Shown: positions 1 to 10,369, counted from the first letter of the stretch. The stretch: DNA of 46,329 nucleotides from Oscillospiraceae bacterium (GCA_017421025.1 JAFQME010000027.1:1-46329); one strand, 5' to 3'. The notes: a model not told the origin generated them from the letters alone. Numbers and translations are program-made.

Positions 1-22
1 CTACCTACTGAGCTATAACAGC
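1..22 (-). tRNA. tRNA, 5' part only (identity not determined)
   Basis: Read on the minus strand, the first bases give a 7-nt acceptor strand GCTGTTA, then TA and the D-arm start GCTCAGTAGGTAG, which is the standard 5' tRNA layout. The gene runs off the left edge before the anticodon, so the amino acid cannot be assigned. A near-consensus promoter lies just upstream at 36-64. Confidence 0.8.
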
Positions 23-35
23 AACTGCACGAAAT

Positions 36-64
36 ACTATAACACACGAGAAAACGAATGTCAA
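36..64 (-). promoter_or_regulatory. promoter of the partial tRNA gene
   Basis: Minus-strand -35 TTGACA (59-64), 17-nt spacer and -10 TATAGT (36-41). Transcription would begin around position 29, only a few bases before the tRNA 5' end at 22. This tRNA therefore appears to be transcribed independently of the neighbouring tRNA-Asp. Confidence 0.75.
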
Positions 65-73
65 GAGTTGTTT

Positions 74-150
74 TGGCGACCCGGAAGGGGCTCGAACCCT
101 CGACCTCTAGCGTGACAGGCTAGCGTTCTAACCAACTGAACTACCGGGCC
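74..150 (-). tRNA. tRNA-Asp (GTC)
   Basis: A complete 77-nt cloverleaf on the minus strand. The acceptor strand GGCCCGG pairs with CCGGGTC. The anticodon loop is CTGTCAC with anticodon GTC, which reads Asp codons GAC and GAT. The T-loop is GGTTCGAGCC, and the CCA end is encoded in the DNA (74-76 on the plus strand as TGG). It delivers aspartate to the ribosome. A perfect-hexamer promoter lies 22 bp upstream. Confidence 0.96.
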
Positions 151-171
151 ACAAACACCACAACGGACGTT

Positions 172-200
172 ATTATACATGAGTTTTCGACATCTGTCAA
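172..200 (-). promoter_or_regulatory. consensus sigma-A promoter of tRNA-Asp
   Basis: Minus-strand TTGACA (195-200), 17-nt spacer and TATAAT (172-177), an exact match to the vegetative consensus. The predicted start is near 165, about 15 nt before the mature tRNA 5' end at 150. This fits a strongly transcribed stable RNA gene. Confidence 0.85.
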
Positions 201-273
201 GAGAGTTTTTGAAAGTCACCGAAAAACTTTTTTTACATAGAATAAAAATAGCAGACTGAAAGGAGCGGTAATC

Positions 274-1008
274 ATGCCTACCATCTATTTAAGCCCGTCC
301 ACACAGGAGTTTAACCCGTACATCAACGGCGGAAATGAAGAACAGTATATGAATCTGATTGCGGATGCCATGGTCCCGTATCTGCGTGCAAGCGGAATTG
401 ATTATGTAAGAAACACACCTGAGATGACTGCAGCAACCTCGATTCAAGCGTCCAATGCAGGGAATTACGATTTGCATCTGGCACTCCACTCTAACGCCGC
501 ACCACCTGCACTCTCGGGCGAGATTCGGGGGACAGATGTATATTTTTATCCCACAAGTGCAGATGGACGCCGTGCTGCCGAGATCATCGCAAACAACCTG
601 AAATACATTTATCCCATTCCCGACGAAGTCCGGGCAGTACCGACAACTACCATCGGGGAGGTGAGTCGCACCCGTGCTCCGGCAGTGCTGATCGAATTTG
701 CATACCACGACAATGAGCAAGATGCAAACTGGATCAAAAACAACATTCCGGATATTGCACGGAATGTTGTGCTCTCGCTTACCGAGTATTTTGATATTCC
801 GTTTGTTGAGCCGGGTCCGGTACGAGTAGGGGTAGTGACTGCGGATCGTGTCAATGTTCGGGACCGTCCCAATACAACCGCAAACGTGGTGGGATCGCTT
901 CCCCGTGGGACACGAGTGGAGATCGACGGCGAGACTTACGGCTGGTATGTGATCCACGCAAATGGGATCGAAGGATATGTGAGCGTGGATTTTGTGGATT
1001 TGATCTAA
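274..1008 (+). CDS. N-acetylmuramoyl-L-alanine amidase (Amidase_3-like) with C-terminal SH3 domain
   Basis: A 244-residue protein. Residues 1-175 resemble the Amidase_3 fold, which cleaves the amide bond between N-acetylmuramic acid and the stem peptide. Visible candidate zinc or catalytic residues are Glu22/Glu23, His72 in LHLALHSN and Glu141 in LIEFAYHDN. The usual first zinc histidine of the DxGHGG motif is missing; the matching position reads LSPSTQEF. Residues 184-244 form a bacterial SH3 domain (VNVRDRPN, then GWYVI and GYVS), a likely wall-binding module. There is no signal peptide or membrane segment. The start at 274 is preceded by AAAGGAG. Its stop codon overlaps that of the convergent gene at 1005. 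An autolysin or cell-wall remodelling role is inferred. Confidence 0.8.
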   Translation: MPTIYLSPSTQEFNPYINGGNEEQYMNLIADAMVPYLRASGIDYVRNTPEMTAATSIQASNAGNYDLHLALHSNAAPPALSGEIRGTDVYFYPTSADGRRAAEIIANNLKYIYPIPDEVRAVPTTTIGEVSRTRAPAVLIEFAYHDNEQDANWIKNNIPDIARNVVLSLTEYFDIPFVEPGPVRVGVVTADRVNVRDRPNTTANVVGSLPRGTRVEIDGETYGWYVIHANGIEGYVSVDFVDLI

Positions 1009-1337
1009 CTTCCGAAATCCTCGAGGCGCATGAGGAGTTCTTCTTCAGTGGCGACCGAAATGCCGACAGTTAGCAGTTCCCGGTCATAATGTCGCAGAGA
1101 AGTGGCAGGGATATCGGTGAGACGGAGTGGTGTGTCGGGGCGTGCGGCGTCAAATACTGCAATCTGTCCGTCGTGAAGTTTAATCACATACCCGGAAGAA
1201 GAGGGAATCTCCTCAACTTGAAGTGTGGGTGTGCCAACGGTTTCTTGCGGTGGCAGCAATAAAACCAATGAGGCGGCAAACACACTCACCATTACCAAAA
1301 GTCCACATGCTAGCATCCAATTACGGTGTTTTTTCAT
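1005..1337 (-). CDS. small membrane-anchored protein with BofC C-terminal-like domain
   Basis: A 110-residue protein. Residues 8-28 are a single hydrophobic helix, and residues 48-110 (SSGYVIKLHDGQIAVF onward) resemble the C-terminal domain of BofC, a forespore regulator, as found in small clostridial hypothetical proteins. The ATG at 1337 was chosen because it follows AAAGGA and begins MKKHRN, a normal N-terminus before the membrane helix. An in-frame ATG at 1349 is also possible. The protein probably faces the outside of the membrane. Its exact role is unknown; the BofC relation is from memory of the family and moderately sure. Confidence 0.7.
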   Translation of the reverse strand: MKKHRNWMLACGLLVMVSVFAASLVLLLPPQETVGTPTLQVEEIPSSSGYVIKLHDGQIAVFDAARPDTPLRLTDIPATSLRHYDRELLTVGISVATEEELLMRLEDFGS

Positions 1338-1504
1338 CTCAAACGCCATCCTTTGTTTTTGTATCGGATAGTATCTCCCAAAACGGGAAAAGTATGTAAA
1401 AAGAAAATTGTGGCATTTTTGGAAAGAATGTGTTACAATAAACAATGGTATACTGAAAACACTTGTGTGTTGCGGATGCGTTTCATACAAGGGAGGTGTC
1501 AATT

Positions 1505-3919
1505 TTGAGCAGAAGAAAGCGGAAAAACAAGTTTTTTAGCTTGTTAGGAAAATGTTTTTTGACCGTTTTGTTCATCGGTGTGATGACCATGACCATTTGC
1601 GGTTTGGTTTTCTCTGTCTATCTGGCAACGAATATTGACGCAAAGGTGGATCTGAGTGTTGAAACCATTGCACTCAACTACACATCCAAGATCTTTCACT
1701 ATGACGATGAGGGGAATCCGCAGGAGTTGGAGCGCTTGTATTCCTCGCAAAACCGTGAATGGGCAGATCTGGAAGAAATGCCGAAGTACCTGCCGGATGC
1801 CGCAATTGCAATTGAAGATGAACGGTTTGAAACTCACCACGGTGTAGACTTCAAGCGTACCCTTGGTGCTGTGGTCAATATTTTCTTGCAGGTCAAACCC
1901 GAATTTGGCGGCTCCACCATTACCCAGCAGCTGATTAAGAACCTGACCGGTGACCGTCAAGACACGGTTCAACGCAAAATCCAGGAGATCATGCGTGCGC
2001 TCTATATCGAACGGCATTTTGAAAAAGATACCATCATTGAGCTATATTTGAATACCATTTATTTATCGGAAGGCTGTTACGGTGTCCGTGCAGCGGCAGA
2101 AACATACTTTGATAAAGACGTTTCGGAGCTTACCTTGGCAGAATGTGCCTCGATTGTCGGTATCACCAATCTGCCGACCTATTATGATCCGCTCATCAAT
2201 CCGGAGAATAATAAAAAACGCCAGGAGAACATCTTAGGCAAGATGCTTGAACTGGAAAAAATCACCCAGGAAGAGTATGACGAAGCGATGGCGCAGGAGC
2301 TTGTATTTGTCAAGCACAAACGTCAGGAACAACTCGACAATGTCCAATCCTTCTTTGTGGATGCGGTCATTGAAGAGGTGATTGACGACTTGATGGAAGC
2401 ACATGGGTATTCTTATCAGGTCGCAGAGCAGATGATTTATTCGGGCGGACTGCAAATCTATACCACCGTGGATGTGGATGTGCAGAACGCAATTGAATCG
2501 GTTTTGGAGAATCCGGCGAACTTCCCGACCTATGCTACCAAAACACAGCCTGAATGTGCGATGGTGGTGATGGATCCGTATACCGGCGATGTGGTCGGTA
2601 TTGTTGGTGCTCGTGGAGAGAAAAAGCAGAACCGTGTCCTCAACCGTGCCACCATGACTTACCGTCAGCCGGGCTCGTCTATCAAGCCGATTGCGGTTTA
2701 TGCGCCGGCAATTGAAGCGGGCATCATCAATCCGCAAAGCCCGATCGACGATGCACCGATCATGGAATACGGCGGTAAGGCTTATCCGAAAAACGAGACC
2801 CGTTATTATCAAGGGCGAATGAATGCGACCAAAGCGTTGATGGAATCCATCAATACGGTCTCCATGCGGATTTTGCAAGACCTCACCCCGGCACGTTCTT
2901 ATGAATTTTTAACCACAAAACTCGGGATCTCCACCCTCAATCAGATCTCGGATGTGCATTTGGCGCCGCTCTCCTTAGGTGCGCTCACCAAAGGCGTTTC
3001 GGTTTTGGAAATGGCAGCGGCCTACTCGGCATTCCCGAATCAAGGCGAATATATCGAGCCTCGGATGTACACAAAAGTGCTGGATAGCCAAGGGAATGTG
3101 TTGCTTGAAAAAGAGCAGAAGCGTGTGCAGGCGATGAGTGCCAAGACCGCAGAGTATATGAACTATATGCTCAGTCGTGTTATGGGCAACGGCGGCACAG
3201 GTGTTTTGGCAAAACTCAACAATAATATGCCGGCAGGCGGTAAGACCGGTACTACCGACGGCGATAAAGACCGTTGGTTTGTGGGATATACGCCGTATTA
3301 TGTCGGTGCGGTGTGGTATGGATATGACAACCCGCAATTCATTCGAACCACACTTTCTCCGGCGCTGACCGTTTGGAAAAAAGTCATGAATACCATCCAT
3401 GAAGATTTGGAAGTCAAGCAGTTCCAAACCACTGGGGAATTTGAAGAAGTCAAAGTGTGTGCTTTGAGCGGATTACTGCCGAACGGACTGTGTTCTGCGG
3501 ATGTCAGCGGCAATAAAGTCATCAAAGGGTATTTCCACAAAAACGACATCCCCACCGAGAAGTGCAACGTGCATATCTCATATCAGGTTTGCGAGGCTTC
3601 CAGGATGAAGGCAAGCGAATTCTGCCCGGCGAAAAAATGGGTGGCAATTCGAAAAATTGAGCGCTATGCGCCGGTTTCCGGAGTGGTCTTAAATGACGAA
3701 AAGTATACCGTTCGTCCGAAAGGTGCTGTCCGTCCCGAGGATATGTTCCGGTATGTAATTCGAATTGGAGAAGTGCGTGTGAGCGATACCTGTACCTTGC
3801 ATACCTCCGCACCTGCGCCGGAGCCTGAACCCTCCGCAACGCCGGAAGGAAGTGCTGCGAATCCGGTCACAGAAACTGCACCTGTCACCGAGACTGCGCC
3901 AACCACAGCAACTGAATAG
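1505..3919 (+). CDS. class A penicillin-binding protein (PBP1A family), TTG start
   Basis: An 804-residue bifunctional peptidoglycan synthase. After a basic cytoplasmic tail, residues 18-42 form the membrane anchor. The GT51 glycosyltransferase domain shows Glu104 in EDERF and the GGSTITQQ motif near 136. The transpeptidase domain shows SxxK (Ser391-Lys394), SxN (448-450) and KTGT (580-583). The last 40 residues are rich in Pro, Ala, Thr and Glu. The start is taken as TTG 1505 because GGGAGG at 1491-1496 is well spaced; the upstream in-frame ATG at 1463 has no comparable site. It polymerises glycan strands and cross-links stem peptides at the outer face of the membrane. Confidence 0.93.
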   Translation: MSRRKRKNKFFSLLGKCFLTVLFIGVMTMTICGLVFSVYLATNIDAKVDLSVETIALNYTSKIFHYDDEGNPQELERLYSSQNREWADLEEMPKYLPDAAIAIEDERFETHHGVDFKRTLGAVVNIFLQVKPEFGGSTITQQLIKNLTGDRQDTVQRKIQEIMRALYIERHFEKDTIIELYLNTIYLSEGCYGVRAAAETYFDKDVSELTLAECASIVGITNLPTYYDPLINPENNKKRQENILGKMLELEKITQEEYDEAMAQELVFVKHKRQEQLDNVQSFFVDAVIEEVIDDLMEAHGYSYQVAEQMIYSGGLQIYTTVDVDVQNAIESVLENPANFPTYATKTQPECAMVVMDPYTGDVVGIVGARGEKKQNRVLNRATMTYRQPGSSIKPIAVYAPAIEAGIINPQSPIDDAPIMEYGGKAYPKNETRYYQGRMNATKALMESINTVSMRILQDLTPARSYEFLTTKLGISTLNQISDVHLAPLSLGALTKGVSVLEMAAAYSAFPNQGEYIEPRMYTKVLDSQGNVLLEKEQKRVQAMSAKTAEYMNYMLSRVMGNGGTGVLAKLNNNMPAGGKTGTTDGDKDRWFVGYTPYYVGAVWYGYDNPQFIRTTLSPALTVWKKVMNTIHEDLEVKQFQTTGEFEEVKVCALSGLLPNGLCSADVSGNKVIKGYFHKNDIPTEKCNVHISYQVCEASRMKASEFCPAKKWVAIRKIERYAPVSGVVLNDEKYTVRPKGAVRPEDMFRYVIRIGEVRVSDTCTLHTSAPAPEPEPSATPEGSAANPVTETAPVTETAPTTATE

Positions 3920-3924
3920 ACAGT

Positions 3925-3950
3925 TTGCGCCGCCGTTTTTGGCGGCGCAA
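3925..3950 (+). terminator. GC-rich hairpin after the class A PBP gene
   Basis: A perfect 10-bp stem (3925-3934 with 3941-3950) around a GTTTTT loop, just downstream of the PBP stop. It is followed by only a short AATTT stretch and not a real U-tract. It may be a weak terminator or an mRNA-stabilising structure between two genes 51 bp apart. Confidence 0.45.
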
Positions 3951-3970
3951 TTTGCGAAAGTGAGAGAATT

Positions 3971-5083
3971 ATGGAAAAAATCAATTTTACGGTCCCGTGT
4001 CTGTTTGGACTGGAAGGGATCGTTGGAAATGAACTTCGACGTTTGAATGTGTCGGATGTTGCGCCGGAAAACGGACGTGTGCATTTTTGTGGCACAATGG
4101 AAGATTTGGTGCGAGCAAATTTGTGGGTGCGTTCAGGCGAGCGAGTGCTTGTCCGTCTCGGCACCTTTCGAGCAGATACCTTTGATGCGCTTTTCGAGGG
4201 AACAAAAGCATTGCCTTGGGAGCGATGGATCCCGAAAGATGGGGCGTTTCCGGTCAAAGGACATTCGCTGCAATCAAAGTTGTTCTCGATTCCTGACTGT
4301 CAGAAAATCGTAAAAAAAGCAATTGTGGAGCGTCTGAAAGCAACCTATCATGTGAATTGGCTGGAAGAGACCGGAAGCAAATACACGGTTCAGTTTTCCA
4401 TTATGAAAGACGAGGCGGTGTTGTATCTTGACACCAGCGGGGCAGGGCTGCACAAACGTGGGTACCGAGCCAATGCAAATGAAGCACCGCTCAGAGAAAC
4501 GCTTGCTGCTGCAATGGTGACTCTCAGTAAATACCGTGGCCGGGAATACTTCTGTGATCCGTTCTGCGGCTCAGGCACCATTCTTATTGAAGCCGCCATG
4601 ATTGCGCAAAATCGTGCCCCAGGGCTGTATCGGAACTTTGCCGCAGAAAGCTGGGCATGCGTGCCGCAACAGATGTGGGATCAAGCAAGAGCCGAAGCGA
4701 AAGAAAAGATCTTCCGCCGTGATTTCACCCTGTGGGGCGGAGATGTGGATGATCGTGCGCTCTCCACCGCACGCAGCAACGCCCGAAAGGCGGGTGTGGC
4801 GCAATACATCCGTTTTGAACATGCGGATGCAAAAATGTTCCATCCGGAACAGGAAAGCGGTATCATCGTATGTAATCCACCGTACGGCGAGCGAATGTTG
4901 GATTTGAAGCAAACCGAGCAGCTTTACCGTGAGTTCGGAGCAACAATGAAGCAGAATCCGGGATATCAGTTGTATTTGATCTCCTCACATGCAGAGTTTG
5001 AGCGCTTTTACGGGAAACGTGCAGCAAAACGGCGAAAATTGTACAACGGAATGATTAAGTGCGAATTCTATCAATATTACTAA
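3971..5083 (+). CDS. THUMP domain class I SAM-dependent RNA methyltransferase (RlmL/YpsC-like)
   Basis: A 370-residue protein. Residues 45-155 match the position of an N-terminal THUMP RNA-binding region. Residues 165-370 are a Rossmann methyltransferase with the SAM-binding motif DPFCGSG (196-202) and the catalytic NPPYGER motif (302-308), typical of N2-guanine methylation. The family includes E. coli RlmL and B. subtilis YpsC, which methylate 23S rRNA. The exact target base here is inferred only. The gene sits 51 bp after the PBP gene in the same direction, with a weak ribosome site (GAGAG). Its length is normal for the single-methyltransferase version of the family. Confidence 0.88.
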   Translation: MEKINFTVPCLFGLEGIVGNELRRLNVSDVAPENGRVHFCGTMEDLVRANLWVRSGERVLVRLGTFRADTFDALFEGTKALPWERWIPKDGAFPVKGHSLQSKLFSIPDCQKIVKKAIVERLKATYHVNWLEETGSKYTVQFSIMKDEAVLYLDTSGAGLHKRGYRANANEAPLRETLAAAMVTLSKYRGREYFCDPFCGSGTILIEAAMIAQNRAPGLYRNFAAESWACVPQQMWDQARAEAKEKIFRRDFTLWGGDVDDRALSTARSNARKAGVAQYIRFEHADAKMFHPEQESGIIVCNPPYGERMLDLKQTEQLYREFGATMKQNPGYQLYLISSHAEFERFYGKRAAKRRKLYNGMIKCEFYQYY

Positions 5084-5100
5084 AATGTGAATTTTTTCAA

Positions 5101-5150
5101 AAATGGAGAAAAAAAGAGAAAAACAGAGAGAACAAGAAAAAAGAAGCAGG
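5101..5150 (+). other. purine-rich tract upstream of groESL
   Basis: Only four pyrimidines occur in 50 bases on the plus strand. The tract lies between the methyltransferase stop and the groESL promoter. No gene is seen here. It may contribute to DNA bending or transcription end, but there is no clear hairpin. Confidence 0.5.
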
Positions 5151-5218
5151 TAACCTATCTTAATTTGAAATTATCGTTGTTTTTGGTTATTTTTGGGGAA
5201 AATTAAGAAAAAATTTAC

Positions 5219-5247
5219 TTGCACTTCGAGCGTACAAAGATTATCAT
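5219..5247 (+). promoter_or_regulatory. groESL vegetative promoter
   Basis: A -35 of TTGCAC (5219-5224), 17-nt spacer and -10 of TATCAT (5242-5247). The start would fall near 5254, so the CIRCE operator at 5259 lies directly downstream in the early transcribed region. This is the usual layout of HrcA-controlled chaperonin operons. Confidence 0.75.
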
Positions 5248-5258
5248 AGTAACAGAAA

Positions 5259-5611
<353 letters not shown>

Positions 5612-5615
5612 TTAG

Positions 5616-7262
<1,647 letters not shown>

Positions 7263-7266
7263 GACG

Positions 7267-7300
7267 AAAAAAGCAAGGTGTAACGACACCTTGCTTTTTT
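7267..7300 (+). terminator. rho-independent terminator of groESL
   Basis: Stem AAGCAAGGTGT paired with ACACCTTGCTT around an AACG loop, followed by a run of T. It lies 5 bp after the groEL stop and before the separate promoter at 7315. Confidence 0.93.
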
Positions 7301-7314
7301 ATTTGTTTTTTCAC

Positions 7315-7343
7315 TTGCATAATAATCCAATCTTTGGTACAAT
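7315..7343 (+). promoter_or_regulatory. promoter of the DUF6062 / ROK-like gene pair
   Basis: TTGCAT (7315-7320), 17-nt spacer, TACAAT (7338-7343). It lies 15 bp after the groESL terminator and 25 bp before the start codon at 7368. Confidence 0.65.
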
Positions 7344-7367
7344 AAAACAGCTGAATGGAGGATTTTT

Positions 7368-8060
7368 ATGCGTGAACAGAATTACACCATCCCCATCAAC
7401 GAGGCGTATGAGGTCTATGACGGATGCCCAATCTGCCGTTTGTACCAAAAATTAGAGGCAGACTCTCTTTCGTATGTGATGGGTGCTGCGATGATGGAAC
7501 CGGATGTCCGAATTGAAACCAATCGTTTTGGGTTTTGTAAAGAGCATTTTCCAAAAATGCAGGCCATGCAGAAAAAACTCCCGCTTGCTTTGATGTTGGA
7601 GAGTTATCTCGCCGACTTAAAGGCGTTGTGCGATTTGGACTACGAAAAGGTATCCAAACGGGAGTTTCCCTCGATTGCGGAGAAATTCACGCTTGCTGCA
7701 GACGGCTGTTTCGTCTGTAATCAGATCGAGACCCGACTCAGTCATTGTTGCAGCAATATTGTGTATTTGTGGGAACGGGAACAGGAATTCCGTGATAAAA
7801 CCGCACGGCAGACCACTTTCTGTCCGACTCATTTGGCAAAACTTCTCTCCTGTGCGCAATCCGAGCTTCCCAAAAAGTTGATCGGTCCGTTCTTTCGGGC
7901 GCATTGTGAGGTTGCAAAGCGTGAGCTTGTTCCGCTTTGTGAAGATATTTCGAAATTCTGTAAAAGTTTTGACCACCGCTTTGCGGGTATTCCGATGGGG
8001 GAGGAGCGCAGTGCTGTTGAGCGCACCATCGCATACCTGACCGGGGGTCAATCAAAATAG
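7368..8060 (+). CDS. DUF6062 family protein (paired Cys motifs)
   Basis: A 230-residue protein of unknown function that I recognise as the DUF6062 type common in Clostridia. It has an internal two-fold layout: Cys20-x2-Cys23 with Cys57-x2-His60, then Cys114-x2-Cys117 with Cys152-x2-His155. Each half could bind one metal ion (Cys3His) or form a redox pair. It has no signal peptide or membrane helix, so it is probably cytoplasmic. The ribosome site is GGAGG. The next gene follows after 14 bp and is probably co-transcribed. The metal-binding idea is inference from residue spacing. Confidence 0.8.
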   Translation: MREQNYTIPINEAYEVYDGCPICRLYQKLEADSLSYVMGAAMMEPDVRIETNRFGFCKEHFPKMQAMQKKLPLALMLESYLADLKALCDLDYEKVSKREFPSIAEKFTLAADGCFVCNQIETRLSHCCSNIVYLWEREQEFRDKTARQTTFCPTHLAKLLSCAQSELPKKLIGPFFRAHCEVAKRELVPLCEDISKFCKSFDHRFAGIPMGEERSAVERTIAYLTGGQSK

Positions 8061-8074
8061 AGGAGTGTTTTTTT

Positions 8075-9472
8075 ATGAAACAGTTTTTAGGCCTGAATGT
8101 TGACGTTCAGAACATCCCGGAATTGGATCCCGGCTTCTTGCCGCTGTCCAAGTTCTACACCGCATTTAAGGAAAGTGTTGGCGAAAACGGTGTTCCGCTC
8201 ACTTTGGCGATTGAGCGTGAAGACAAGCAGTGCTCGGTCTTCAACATGAAGATCCATGGTACCGAAGAAATGCGCCAAGCAGATCTCACCATGGTGGAAC
8301 GTCTCATCAAGACCGTTCTGTGGTGCCGTGGTGGTTTCCGCATCTTCGTCAGCGGTCCGGACTATGTCGGCGAATACATTAAGGACCAGTACCGTGAAGG
8401 CGGCAAGCGTGGCTTTGATGCACATGATATGGCAAAGGTCTACGAAGTTGCAGATATGGAAGTCATCCTCTGCAAACCGGAGGAAATCCCGGCAGAGCAC
8501 AGTGTTTCCAAAGATATCGGCCGTCATTTGAACGGTTGCCGTATCGGCTTTGACGCAGGCGGAAGTGACCGCAAGGTCTCCGCTGTTATCGACGGCGAAG
8601 CAATTTGGAGTGAAGAAGTGGTTTGGAATCCGAAACTCAACTCGGATCCGGAATACCACTACCAGGGCATTGTCGACGCATTCCGCTCTGCAGCAGCAAA
8701 AATGCCGCGTGTTGATGCAATCGGCATCAGCTCCGCAGGTATCTACGTCAACAACCGCACTATGAGTGCGTCCCTCTTCATCAAAGTTCCGCAGGATGCG
8801 TTTGAAGCTCGTGTGAAGAATATCTATCTTGATGCAGCAAAAGAAATCGGCGATGTTCCGGTCGTTGTTGCAAACGACGGTGACGTCACCGCACTGGCGG
8901 GCGCAATGAGCCTCAAGGACAACGGCGTTTTGGGTATTGCAATGGGCACCAGTGAAGCAGGCGGCTTCGTGGATGCAGACGGTAATATCACCGGCTGGCT
9001 CAATGAACTTGCATTTGCTCCGGTCGATCTCAACCCGGATGCAATGGAAGACGAGTGGTCCGGCGACATCGGCTGCGGCGTGAAGTACTTCTCTCAGGAT
9101 TCCGTTGTGAAGCTTGCTCCGGCAGCAGGAATTGAGCTGAATGCAGACGACACCCCGGCTCAGAAACTCAAAGCAGTTCAGAAACTCATGGAAGCGGACG
9201 ATGAGCGTGCAGCAGCAATTTATCGTTCCATCGGTGTCTATCTCGGCCATGCACTTGCTTGGTATGCAGAGTTCTATGACATTCGTCACGTCCTCTTGCT
9301 CGGCCGTGTTATGTCCGGTAAGGGCGGCGATTTGATCCTGGATTTCGCAAATAAGGTCTTAGACAGCGAATATCCTGCACTTGCAGCACAGATGAAGCTC
9401 TCTCTTCCGGATGAAACCTTCCGTCGTGTCGGTCAGTCGGTCGCAGCAGCAAGCTTGCCTGAACTCAACTAA
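8075..9472 (+). CDS. ROK-like ATPase-fold protein with N-terminal extension
   Basis: A 465-residue protein. Residues 155-465 have an ASKHA/ROK fold: phosphate-1 loop GFDAGGSDRK (158-167), the ANDGD motif with candidate catalytic Asp (266-270) and adenosine-side motif GIAMGTSEAGG (287-297). ROK proteins are sugar kinases or sugar-responsive repressors. The usual ROK zinc motif with several Cys is absent, and there is no helix-turn-helix. About 155 residues before the kinase fold match no domain I know. Codon use resembles groEL (mostly AAG for Lys), suggesting high expression, unlike the gene just upstream. The substrate cannot be named. Confidence 0.75.
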   Translation: MKQFLGLNVDVQNIPELDPGFLPLSKFYTAFKESVGENGVPLTLAIEREDKQCSVFNMKIHGTEEMRQADLTMVERLIKTVLWCRGGFRIFVSGPDYVGEYIKDQYREGGKRGFDAHDMAKVYEVADMEVILCKPEEIPAEHSVSKDIGRHLNGCRIGFDAGGSDRKVSAVIDGEAIWSEEVVWNPKLNSDPEYHYQGIVDAFRSAAAKMPRVDAIGISSAGIYVNNRTMSASLFIKVPQDAFEARVKNIYLDAAKEIGDVPVVVANDGDVTALAGAMSLKDNGVLGIAMGTSEAGGFVDADGNITGWLNELAFAPVDLNPDAMEDEWSGDIGCGVKYFSQDSVVKLAPAAGIELNADDTPAQKLKAVQKLMEADDERAAAIYRSIGVYLGHALAWYAEFYDIRHVLLLGRVMSGKGGDLILDFANKVLDSEYPALAAQMKLSLPDETFRRVGQSVAAASLPELN

Positions 9473-9480
9473 GAACAAAG

Positions 9481-9517
9481 AAAAAGGCTTCCTCGAAATT
9501 CGAGAAAGCCTTTTTTT
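9481..9517. terminator. bidirectional terminator between convergent genes
   Basis: AAAAAGGCTT and CTCGA pair with TCGAG and AAGCCTTTTTTT, with one unpaired base on each arm. The A-run on one side and T-run on the other let it serve both the ROK-like gene (plus) and the DegV gene (minus), whose stop codon lies inside it. Confidence 0.88.
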
Positions 9518-10343
9518 ATGCCTCAAAACCAACCAAAACTCCGCCGTCCTCCGCATAATAACTGCAAAGTGCACCGGTCTCTTGAATCGTGACTGAAGCG
9601 GTAGGATAGGCGCTGTTGATTTTTTCTTTTAAAGTGTTTGCGACGCCCTGATTCATACAGTGTGCAATGATCACACGGCCGCCGCAGTACCCATGTTCCA
9701 ACAGAAGATTAAATAATGCCTGCAGGCTTTTTGTTTCCCCACGCACATTTTCAAGCGGCTGCAGAGTTCCTTCATCGGATGCTTTTCCCAATACCCGAAT
9801 ACCGAACACCCCGGCAATTTTAGCTTTTGCCAGAGAAACTCTGCCGTTTCGTGCAAAATTATTCAAAGAACAGAGTGAAAAGAGCAGATGTGTTTTGGCT
9901 TGGTAGGAACGCACGATACGGTCGGTTTCTTCAAATGACAGCCCTTGCAGTTTGCACTCGTTGATCTTTTCAATGAGCAGGCATAATTCCGGGCCGGCAG
10001 AAAGCGAATCAATGACCGAGATTTTGCAGTTGGGATGGGTTTCCTGATACTGTTCCGCTGCAGTCTTGGCTGCGGTAAAACTTCCGGAAAGTCCGCTTGT
10101 GATTGTGACTGCAAAGAGTTCCTTCGCGCCCTCGAATGCCGCCAACCAATCCGAGATGTTGGGACATGAGGTGGAAGAACGTGCTTTGGTTGTCTTGAGA
10201 AATTCATTCATTTCAGCAATATCAAACTGGTTGGAATCTACAAATTCCCGACCTGCACAATGAATTGTGAGCGGTACATATGCAAAATCCGTTCCATCTA
10301 AACAATACAGATTCGACGAGGAATCCGCAACGATTCGATACAT
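9516..10343 (-). CDS. DegV family fatty-acid-binding protein
   Basis: A 275-residue protein of normal DegV length. It begins MYRIVADSSSNL, with the conserved D-S-S/C motif near the N-terminus, and has ARSSTSCPN and TITSGLSGSFTAA, which build the lipid-head-group pocket in the family. DegV/FakB proteins bind fatty acids, and FakB presents them to the FakA kinase for phosphorylation. fakA is not in the window, so whether this paralogue acts as FakB is unknown. The start at 10343 follows AAAGGATGA. It has its own promoter at 10370-10398. Confidence 0.9.
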   Translation of the reverse strand: MYRIVADSSSNLYCLDGTDFAYVPLTIHCAGREFVDSNQFDIAEMNEFLKTTKARSSTSCPNISDWLAAFEGAKELFAVTITSGLSGSFTAAKTAAEQYQETHPNCKISVIDSLSAGPELCLLIEKINECKLQGLSFEETDRIVRSYQAKTHLLFSLCSLNNFARNGRVSLAKAKIAGVFGIRVLGKASDEGTLQPLENVRGETKSLQALFNLLLEHGYCGGRVIIAHCMNQGVANTLKEKINSAYPTASVTIQETGALCSYYAEDGGVLVGFEA

Positions 10344-10369
10344 CTAATCATCCTTTTTTGTTTTTTTCT

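Noticed and set aside
274..1008. Amidase as part of a prophage lysis cassette
   Set aside because: No holin, tail, integrase or other phage gene lies nearby, and the flanks are tRNA and housekeeping genes.
1409..1454. Promoter of the class A PBP gene (TACAAT at 1435-1440)
   Set aside because: No -35 with acceptable spacing was found (TTGTGG gives 20 nt), so it was not listed.
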